This document shows positions 54,701-64,000 of a stretch of 64,000 nt of DNA, piece by piece. Position numbers and translations under genes: made by a program. Origin of the DNA: Campylorhamphus procurvoides (lineage: Eukaryota > Chordata > Aves > Passeriformes > Dendrocolaptidae); assembly GCA_013396655.1 (NCBI GenBank), contig WBMV01004888.1:62001-126000 (forward strand), given 5' to 3'. The first letter of the stretch is position 1. Each line of letters opens with the position of its first letter. The notes beneath the pieces are model-generated. The model saw only the letters and a list, made by a program, of their open reading frames with translations, did no database searches and was not told the DNA's origin.

Positions 54701-57700
54701 CCATCTGCCTATCCATGCCAGCTCACGCAGGCAGAGAACCAAAATGGACACTCTCCAGCTCCTGAGAATCTGCTCTACTGCAAGCAACTCACTGCTTATC
54801 CAAGTTTGTGGGTTGTTTTTAAAGACATCTTTCAAATACACCTTCACCAAGTAGAAATAGTCACAAAGAGCTAGTGGAAAGCTGGGCACAAAGTTCTATT
54901 CAGTAGCTGGCTGAGTCAACAGGATTATATTGTTGATTTTGGGTTCTTTTTATCACTAGGCCCTAGTATTCCTCTCAGCTCTCCACCAAAGCAACGACGC
55001 CAAAGCTACAAACGGCCTTGCAACAGTTAAATGCCAAGAAGAAATAGTGAAAAGGAGATTTAAGGAGATTTTCTAAGTTTTGACACCTTTATAATATTTG
55101 CTTGATACATCAGGACATATATTATTGCCATGATACTTATGTTACTGTCAGAAGTATGTAAATGCTATTTAGCCACCTTGTCCATATAAGCAACAAAATT
55201 TCCAGACAAGAAAACAAAATGAAGCTTGCAAGGATTTCACATGTACTTCCTATAGGCATTTTCACAGTAAAACAGATCGACACATGCTTACAGTTCTTAA
55301 AGCAGTTCAAGTTAAAAACAAACCAAACAAAAATAAACATCACCTAGAGGCAAACTGCATAGACACTGCATGTATTTCCCTATGCAACCCTACAGCACCT
55401 GCTGCCCTCTGAAAAAACAAGATCACTACTACTGCTTTGGTAAAATAAACCACTGGTTTTAAGAGACAGTAATACCAGCAAAATGGTCAGTAAGAACAGA
55501 ACCACATTTCATTCTCTTCATGGGTCTGAGTGCTCAAACCTTCATACCTTTGGTAGGATACCAATGACCTATCTAACCTCACCCAACCTACTTGTGTCTG
55601 AGTTTTGTCACCATGAATTTCCTTTACAGACTTTGGAACTAAGACATAGAAACACCCTGGGTCTAGACTTCACTGGGTTTACAGAAGCACAACTTAAAAA
55701 GTAAAGAAAATTAATCTGAACTAGTAACAGCTGAGGGCCTAGACCACCATTACTTTAGTGAGTTCTGTCAGCAAAGGACTGAATTCTTGTTGTTTCCTGT
55801 CATGTTCTGCGTTCTCATAACCATAGAGTAACATTGAGGCTAGACACACCATAAAAGAGTTTCAGTGGTTGAATGTGCTTCCTATACCTGTGCAGTTCAA
55901 CTTTGTCCTTTGGCACAGAAGAACAAGTCTCATCCTTCATTAAGACTGTTCCTTTCAAGCAATAGAAAGGGCATCATTGTCAACACTCTGGAAACACACT
56001 AATTTCTGAGAGCTTGGAGTACACATAGTATCAAGTACAAGGAAAATATTCTCATTCATATACAAATATCTTGATGATGTGAGTAAACTACTGAACTTCT
56101 TGGCACAGTCATGGTTATGATATACTCTGGTCTGTCATGAACTGACGACCACCTAGGGAAAAGCTGGTTTTATTTCCTAACAATTTTAGATTGACTCTCT
56201 GCAAGGAATATAGACTTGTGTCTCACATTAGGGTCTTCGTGCCTATACTTTCAATATTGCTTTCTGTCAGGCTTTTCATCTCTGAATGACCAGGTAACAC
56301 ATATCCTGCTCTGCAGCATTTAAGGTATCTTAGATTCAGGCAGGTTGCTCTCCTCCAAACTCCAGCTTATCATTTGTGGATATAATGTAAACTTCTGCAA
56401 TAATTCACCAGCTCCAGGCAAACAGACTTTCTGGTTTGAAGCCATTAGAACTAATTCAGGTGCTGAAATTACAAGTAATTCTGTACTTAGTTTTAAATAA
56501 AGGTCTCTGCAACAGAAAGTTAAGTACCAGGGCCTTTAACGACTAGCACAGCAGATATGTCTTTCACTCCTTTGCTTCCAACACGAAACCAGCTTTTCTG
56601 CCAAGAACAACCCAAGCAGGATACTGAAGCACTACAGAAATGGTCATTTACAAAATGGTTCTCTTTTGTCTCTGAAAATGGACATTTAAGAGTAGCATGA
56701 TATGCTCTTTCCTCCCAGATAAGTTGTTCCCAACTGGAGAACTGCATTAATTCCATGAAATCACAGCTACAGACCAGAGAAAACAATTAATAGCCTAAGT
56801 ACATGATAAAGCCTGAGGGATCCACAGACCATACACAAAAAATATTGCCTTTGGAATGAACCAAAGGGCCAGATGCTGATGCTGCCTGAAAGCTCCTCAG
56901 CCTGGCTACACAGAACAATATACTGAGGCAGTGGGTTGACTGTATTTTTGCAAGCAAGTCCTTCAGTCAGAGCAGGCAGCTGCAGGAACTACTCCACAGT
57001 ACCACCTGAAAGGACAGAGCATACCTGGTGCCCTCACCACATCCACTGTCCCAGCTACACCATGGTCAGGCATCAACTCCATCTATACCAGGGCTTATGA
57101 GAAGAATATGAAGCATATTTGAAATTCTCCTGACCTTCACAAGCTGAACCAAAGCATCCTGTGATTTCCACCTGCTGTATTTCCATTTATGAGAATGACT
57201 AATATAGATTGGAAGTTTTTGTTCATCTAGAAGAAAATTTGAAGTGCTCTCTGAAGACAATGAAAGAGTTTTAATTTTAAACGTATTTTCTTTGAAGATT
57301 GTATTATCTAAGGATAGTTAAATTTAATCAAGAGGCAAAATGTCATGTCAATGTACAGAACACTTAGCTGAAGGTAATGTAACTTTTTTCTGCATTAAAT
57401 TGTTTTTGTATCTGGTTTGCTCCCATGTTGCAATCAAGTAATCAAAACACTGAATCCTCCTGTCTTCATTTCTAAGTATTAAGCCTCCCAGAGGCAGCTG
57501 TTCAATTTCTTTCCTAGAAAAAACATTTCCGAGTTTCATTCTAGTTATTTATTCAGCCTGAGAATTTTTTTGCACTACAGCTGACTCACTACCTATAAAA
57601 CCGACACTGTGCTGGTATAAAGCTGAAAATTGAAAGAATGCCTCTTGCAGTCTACCAGAAAGGAAAAAAACCCACCAAAACCATCCAATTTTATCTCATT

Positions 57701-60700
57701 ATAAAAAGACTTGGAAAAAATATTATCTAATCACTTCTTGAACCTGACACTGTCAGCTTAAAAGAGACGCTTGACGTGAAATTGCTACAATGAGAATGTC
57801 TACTCAACACCCTTTGCAAGCCATACAAGAAGTAAAATTTAGAACAAAGTTATGAGAAAAATTAAAAGAACTGAACCTTGCACCAAAGCCTGTTTGTTAT
57901 TGTCTATAAATAATCTGGACAGGCTTCTGGTCTCAATTGAGGAAAAGCAATTTGTGGCTAGGATTTCAGTGCTGCTTTCTGAGAGACTTATGGAGAAGGA
58001 GAGAAAGCAACAGATGGAGCCAAGACTTGGTGAGATTTAAGCTTCTTATTTGCAAGCAGGATTACAGATTGAAAGGGACCACAGTTCTCTTCTTCCCACC
58101 CAGATAATCTAGTGTACAAATAGTAACACAAAGCATTAAAAGCACTGTGGTTTGTCTGAAGGGCAAATATGCAATGATTATTACAGAGGAATATTGCACA
58201 GCCCAGAAGTAGTTGTATTCTACTGTTATAGTGAAAAGCTATTAAAAAAAACCCAGCTGTGAACAATGTCTCCAAGGAAACAATTTCCTATTGAATTCAG
58301 TGAGATGAACAGGTTGACTCCTAATACTCTTTCTCTGACCTGATATTTGGAATTTTGGGTACCCACCTGGAATCAAGAAGTCGGTTATATTTCCAGATAG
58401 CTGGTTTTGTGTGTTACATTGCCTTTTGAACTCGTTCTGACCAAGATGAAGCCCTCCTCTTTTCAGAGGTGGGCAAAGACTTCAACAAGACCCCTTAAGG
58501 TCCCAATACTCGACCACAACACTGAACCAAACTTACTCTCCTCTTTATAAATAAATAGTTTTCTTCTACCTCTTTTAGTCTCCTGTGTTCCCTTCAAAAT
58601 CTTCTGGAGAGTCAAAAAACCTATAAATAGTAAGTTTAAGGTGGGATGTGCAGCATGTGCTTGCTTGTTTACACAGATCCCTGAAAAACCAACAGACCAC
58701 CAGGTCTTCATTACTAGGAGACTAAAACCTGCTTCACCAGACTGGGATAGAACAGTGGTGCATGATAATAAAATGCTAATAACATGTTTAGATCTTCACT
58801 GGAATCCAAGCTTGCTGTGTAAAAAATAAGGAATGGAAGCCCTGCAGATCATGAAGTGATGAATGGGTATCTTTTACAGCCATGAAGGTGGGAAAAGGCT
58901 CTGTACAGTTAGACTGAACTAATAGCATCTCGTATCTGAAAGTACCAACTTCAAGAAAGTGTATATCTGTGAGACACTGCCATCCTTCTCAAAGCATGAG
59001 CCTGCATTTCCAACACCATGCTCTCTAGTTGTCTCAATTGAAGAAGGATTTTGAAGCCTATTTCAGTTCAGCCAGTGCCAGAACCACAAGTGAAAACTTC
59101 CAAATTCATTTAAAACAGCACTCTCTTGTCAGCCAAGAAACCAGTTAAACCAACAAGGCTTTAAGAAGTTAATTTGTGAGGTCTGAGCAACTTCACATCT
59201 TCTTCATCACTGCTTGAAGATTATAGGTTGCAACTAGAAACAGCAGTCTGAGAAACCTGGCTTAAATCAGCCTTGCAAAATAACCAAATAATATCCCATC
59301 AGCTTTCTTTTATCCATGAGAGACAACAGCAGCATAGTGTTTGAGAGCTAATTCACTGTATAAGTGCAAACCAGTGATGGGAATTAAACCTTCCAACTGT
59401 CACTTCCACTTTACTACCACAAAACCAACTTCAAACCACACTGAGTGATGACAGACAATCTGCTTCAGTTCATTTCCCCTCTTTCAGAACTCCCTCATAA
59501 CTATTCCAGAAAACACAAAATAGGCTAGACCTGTAATTAGCAGTTTCTTCTCTTGTGTCTACACAAAATGTAATTGATTACTTTCAAGACAGCCATCAAA
59601 AGCTATTCTAGTACTTACATGCCCACTAAAGGTGCTTTCACCTTCAACTTGAGGCTGTTATGTCGGTTTTCTCCTGTGCATATCCCTCACTTCCATTTTC
59701 CTTGCCCCTGACTTCTCTTCTAGCCATCTCAGCACTTTCCCCTTAGTTTCACACTTAAGTAGAGGACTGTTCCTTCTCCCTTCTGACAGGATGTTGCTTT
59801 TATAAAGCTACTGTTTGCCACATTTTTACTGTTCCCTCCTTTCTTCAATAGCTCTTTCCACTTCAGGAATCACCTGATTTGGTATTACATGGTGTTTGAT
59901 TAAATTAGAACATAAAATGTGTTCTGTGATGTAGTAAGACTGGGATTCAGCTTTCAGGCTACCTTGGCTCTAGTTATATGCTTCGGAATAAGGTCTGTTG
60001 TCCATTGCAGATTTCCTTTCCACTGACTGTAAACACAGCCAAGGTGTTTGGATGTAGCTTACATGCCTACACACGGACACCTAAGTTTACATGCCTTAAG
60101 CTACAATGTGGACTCTATTCAGAGTGTCTTGAACAATATTTAAGAGAGACTTCTCAGAACACAAGTCAGAAATAATCACTAAGTGCATTTAATTCCATAG
60201 CAGGGGTTTCATAGAGATCAGGTTTTGGCCTACAGTTTTCAAACACCAAAAAATCCCAAGGAAGCATAAAACTAGGCCATTATAAACTCTATAAAACATT
60301 ATCAACAAGTCAAATAGCATGAACTCCCATCACTAACAAATGACTTGGCAATGGGATGGTTTTCTAAACTAAAAATGATACCTTAAAAAAATAATTTCCA
60401 CATATCCTGTGGCCCACACACTACATGAAATAGAGTAGTTTGTCAAGCTCTACAGTGCATGAAGAACTCATTTAACTTCTGAGAGACTTTTCTTTACATT
60501 CCCCTCTTTAAAACTCTTCAGTACATCAGCGTTTACCTTCATCTACTTCTGTAATGACCTTCTAAGAAGAGTCTCTTTCTAGCCCTATTCTCTCCCTGTC
60601 TTGGCACATGTCCTGCTTATTCTGAGAAGAGCTTTGCTGAACTTAGGTTTCTACTAGTTCTTGCTGCAGCACAATCATCTGCAAATTTCTTTTTTTTCCC

Positions 60701-61440
60701 CCGTATGTCCATTAGGAAGCTTCACAAGTGATCACAGAACAGGTTGAACATAACACTTGGCATGTTGACAAATTATCTACAAATATCTAGCTTTCTAATA
60801 TGCTTGCTTGCAGGATGACTCAAACTACAGAACTCTTAGACAGCAAGGAAACAGCCTTAAGAGCAGGATTTATACCTGATAGACATCAGCATTTTTTTAG
60901 GCTTTAATTTCTTCAGAACTTCTTTTTTTGAGCATACCAACTAAAACGAGCCTCAACATGAAAAAGAGTTTAACACAAAGCACTAATTTGATTTGTGAGT
61001 TTGTTTCAGCAATAATGGTGATAATGACAGTTAACAGCAACACCTCTCTCCTAAGTCTCTGATATACTAATCCTTTTCCTCTTTACCTCCTTTATTTTCT
61101 TAATATGTCTTCTGTTCTTAAAACTTCTTAGGAAAGGATATACTTCAATCACTTGTTAAAAGAGTGCTGAGTGTTTGATGGCAGCAGGCACCCTAAAGAA
61201 TGCTTTATTACTTTTCCAGGTCAAACAGGGAAACCAAGCGATTATTTCACTGTAAACACTGAGTATGGACCTTCAAGAAATACTTTAACTGTAGGGATAT
61301 GCTTGTGCTCTGCATAGAACACACAAACTTCAGTATTAACACTTTGGCAAAGACTGCTGCCTTAAGGAAGGGGGAAAAAAACTTTCCAAGACAACTTTAT
61401 GTGGGTAAAGCAGAGAAGAGTTCTTTTACTTATAGGGTTT
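48732..61440. other. Non-coding, unique-looking DNA without a recognisable gene
   Basis: About 12.7 kb with no recognised transposon or gene. ORFs are all under about 95 codons. It contains the perfect 16-bp hairpin at 50,044-50,081, a TAA/ATA-rich run at 53,436-53,485 and a G-rich run near 54,047-54,057. Nothing here resembles an exon with supportable splice sites. Confidence 0.55.
50044..50081. repeat. Perfect 16-bp inverted repeat with 6-nt loop
   Basis: The left arm gtctatagtgtgttcc (50,044-50,059) and the right arm ggaacacactatagac (50,066-50,081) are exact reverse complements around cttcat. Pairing stops abruptly on the outside (A opposite A, then further mismatches). A perfect 16-bp stem with a short loop is very unlikely by chance in 64 kb. 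It is too short for a canonical pre-miRNA. A template-switch mutation that made a hairpin from a shorter imperfect one is a plausible origin. Confidence 0.95.
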
Positions 61441-61452
61441 TGGGGTACAGAA

Positions 61453-61500
61453 TATAAAGGAGTATAAAAGAGTATATAAAGTATAAAAGTATAAAAGAGT
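61453..61500 (+). repeat. Short imperfect tandem repeat with five TATAAA words
   Basis: Units of the form agtataaa(a/g) repeat with 7-12 bp spacing. TATAAA begins at 61,453, 61,463, 61,475, 61,482 and 61,490. This is best read as a simple repeat. The resemblance to TATA boxes is noted, but no gene start follows it. Confidence 0.85.
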
Positions 61501-62171
61501 ACAACACTTGTTGATAAATACCAGATAGAAAAGACCGGTGCTAGGATGAACTCATGGCCTCAGGAATACTGTGTGAGTTCTTTTCCAAGCACCACTTCTT
61601 CAAAACATGCAGAGTAAATTAATCCAAAACGCATCCCTTTCATTTAATTCCCGGCTGTTTCCAGCCAAACCCCCTGAGCCACTCTGCCATGTCCTACCGA
61701 AACAAAGAAGGGACAACCCGTCCCTCCCAGGTGAAAAACCCTTTCACACAACAGGCTGGGAACATGACTCTTGCAACATCTGGGCCCAAGTCATTTCACC
61801 TCCCAACCCACAATAANCCACCTCATGGCATGGCTCTCCTAGAATTGAGTTGGAGGTCTTAAGACCCCTTTGCCTTATTGGAGCTTCTCCAAGGTTGCTG
61901 GGCTTTGCTTTCTTGTTTTGACTAACATGGTATCTAGCTGCCTTAGCTCTGCTACATGTTTTCCTTGTGCAGTGTTCCAGCTATTATCTGACCCTTAAGA
62001 CAGCTAACACAGGGTCAGAGGTTGTTAGCTACGCTATATGTGAGAAGTATACCTAGAAGTATAAAAATCTACAAATTCATGAAAACCCTAAGGCAACAGA
62101 CAAACACAAAACCAGCCAGTGCTGAAAAACCTTTTCTCTGTACCTGGTAGACACAAATTCCAGCAAAAAGG
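61501..62171. other. Non-coding stretch of mixed composition upstream of a CR1 ORF2 fragment
   Basis: 61,600-61,830 is richer in C and G than its flanks and contains the only ambiguous base in the window (n at 61,817). It is followed by AT-richer DNA up to the CR1 fragment. The 69-codon ORF at 61,607-61,816 stops just before the ambiguous base and matches no family I know. This block could be part of an unrecognised repeat, but I cannot show it. Confidence 0.4.
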
Positions 62172-63205
62172 ATGTCCAGCAAAAACACCAGAAGGACTGC
62201 ATGGGTGAACAAGATGCTCCTGGACAACCTCAAACACAGAAAGGAAATATTCAGAAGGTGGAAGCAAGGTCAGGTATCCTGGGAGGAATACAGAGAAATT
62301 GTCCAAGCAGTCAGGGAAAATTGGGGTTGTCTCCAGAAAGAAATGGGAAACAGTGTTACTCAGGATACAGAAAATACTGAAGCACTCAGTGACTTGTTTT
62401 CCACAATGTTTATTGGCAAGTGCTCAGTGATGCCACCCAAATAGCAGAAGACAAAGGCAGGGACTGGGAAAATGAAGAACTGCCCACTGTAGGAGACAAT
62501 CATGCTCAAAATTATTTAAAGCTCCTGAAGGTGCACAGGTCCATGGAACCTGACAAAATGTATCTATGGGTTCTGCAGGACCTGGCAGATGAAGTGACTA
62601 AGCCACTATCCACCATATTTGAGAAGTTTTCACTGACCGGCAAAGGAGAAATATAACACCTATTTTTGAAAAGGAAAATAAGGAAGACCTGAGGAACTCC
62701 AGGCCAGTCAGACTCACCTTTGTGCCTTGCAAGATCACAGAGCAGATCCTCATGGCAACTATGCTAAGGCACATAGGAAATAAAAAAATGTTTGGTGACA
62801 ACTAATATGACTTCACTAAGGTCAAATTGTGCCTGAAAAATCTGGTGGCCACCTACAACAGGGTTACAACATTGGTGGGTAAGAGAAGAGCAACTGACAT
62901 AATCCAGCTGAAACTGTGCAAAGCATGTGAAACTGTCCCACATGGCATTCTTGGCTCTAAACTGGAAAGAGATAGATTTGACAAATGGGCCAGTTGCTGG
63001 ATAAAGGGTTGTCTGTACTGTTGCACTATTTGAGTTGCAGTCATGGTCAGTGGCTCCATGTCCAGGTGGCAATTGGTGACAACTGGCATTCCTCAAGAGT
63101 TAGTATTGTGACCAGCACTGTTTAACGCTGTCAGCATCATGAATAGTGGGATTGAGTGCACCCTCAGCAAGTGTGCTGGTGACACCAAGTGGCAGTTACA
63201 GCTAT
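62172..63205 (+). mobile_element. CR1 LINE ORF2 (reverse transcriptase) pseudogene fragment
   Basis: The translation follows the CR1 ORF2 protein from the segment between endonuclease and RT into RT motif C, spread over three frames: about 62,172-62,425 ([17 protein letters not shown]), 62,425-62,655 (DKGRDWENEELPTVGD and [15 protein letters not shown]), then 62,653-63,205 ([19 protein letters not shown]). Stops interrupt the last frame at 62,803, 63,031 and 63,109. A stretch is missing near 62,320-62,335. Motif A has Lys (62,911-62,913) where the catalytic Asp belongs, and motif C reads CAGD (63,172-63,183) in place of F/YADD. The endonuclease lies upstream of where similarity begins, and the thumb and 3' UTR are absent downstream. 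It is non-functional. Confidence 0.93.
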
Positions 63206-64000
63206 AAACTTCTGCATTCTAACTATTTCAAAACTAGAAATGAAAGCTACCCTCTGAAACAGAAGAAATCAAACTATGTCAAAGAGGGACTTCTAACCAT
63301 TTTTCATATAACCTTTTCTCACTTTCAGTAGATGTTATTACAGATAATCATGGTTTTCTTAATCACTATCTTGCCTCAAGAGAAATCTAGTTGCTAAAAA
63401 AAAATTATAGCCTAAAATAAAACCATCAGGCATCAACTGGTTGTAGTTCTGATATACTGCCTTTTTCTCTGAAGTGCAACTAGAAAGCTGCCTATAATTG
63501 CAAATATTAGAGGAGCCACACAGAGGCAAATGCATCTCGAGTACCAGACAATCTTTCATGCAAAATATCCTAAAAGCTTGCAACTAAGAGCTGAATACTT
63601 ACAGGCTTAGACATCGGGGAAAAAAATGCAAGTATATCTGCATCTTTCATCCATATATTTACAATATGTAAATGAATGTCTCCTCAAAACATTTAGACTA
63701 TCTTTCAGCAGAATAACTAGCAACCCACTTTTCACATAACCCAGGATGTGCCAGTCTCAGTGTTAACTACTAAGTTCACAAGGAGAAACAAGGAAAAGAA
63801 GAATCTTGTCTAATAATATGTTCAAATTTTCTCTTTGGTAAACACAGGAAAGCTCAGATACACCCCATGATGGTTTCCAGAAAGTTTAGAGAAAAGCCAG
63901 GTTTCATCGTAACTTAAGCCAGTTTACCTCCAGTCATCTTCTCACAGAGGCCTTCTTGCTTCAGCTACAGGAAGCATTGTGCTTGCAGGCTCTCATCCTG
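63206..64000. other. Non-coding DNA at the window end
   Basis: About 0.8 kb of AT-rich sequence after CR1 similarity ends abruptly following TKWQLQ. Only short ORFs (74 codons or fewer) are present. No repeat or RNA gene was recognised. Confidence 0.55.

Noticed and set aside
61453..61500. TATA-word cluster as a real promoter
   Set aside because: It is a simple tandem repeat with no initiator, exon or ORF that it could serve.
1..64000. CRISPR arrays, operons, phage or plasmid features
   Set aside because: There are no regularly spaced repeats, no long adjacent ORFs and no bacterial signals. The CR1 elements show animal (bird-type) DNA.

Overview
This looks like non-coding vertebrate DNA, most probably from a bird. 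The best evidence is five fragments of the CR1 (chicken repeat 1) LINE family. Two of them keep the usual CR1 3' end, with a 'ggtcccttccaac' block followed by 'attctatgattct'. The DNA is AT-rich, there are no operon-like ORFs or Shine-Dalgarno sites, and the longest Met-initiated ORF is only about 137 codons. I found no convincing protein-coding exon, tRNA or rRNA. The window is either intergenic or lies inside a very large intron, and the sequence alone does not decide which.

Layout. 1-7,980 is unique-looking DNA with a T/G-rich low-complexity string near 6.3 kb. A short endogenous retrovirus pol relic lies at 7,984-8,150: part of reverse transcriptase is joined to the start of the integrase core, with the middle of pol missing. 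9,823-9,889 is a strong pre-miRNA-sized hairpin (26 of 29 positions pair). Two adjacent small palindromes lie at 12,899-12,936. 13,495-13,990 and 39,335-39,785 are two diverged copies of one LTR-like interspersed repeat in the same orientation. CR1 fragments lie at 25,181-25,390 (+), 36,191-36,272 (+), 47,700-47,800 (+), 48,171-48,731 (-) and 62,172-63,205 (+). The last is a broken piece of CR1 ORF2 that has lost catalytic residues in two reverse-transcriptase motifs. Smaller items are a 17-bp x3 minisatellite (37,274-37,324), a perfect 16-bp hairpin (50,044-50,081), a cluster of five TATAAA words (61,453-61,500) and one ambiguous base (61,817).

No set of genes here works together. The recognisable content is dead retroelements in unique DNA, and none of them keeps an intact ORF. 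The items most worth checking are the two hairpins, the LTR-like repeat pair and the internally deleted retroviral pol relic. I did not find a clear new biological system.
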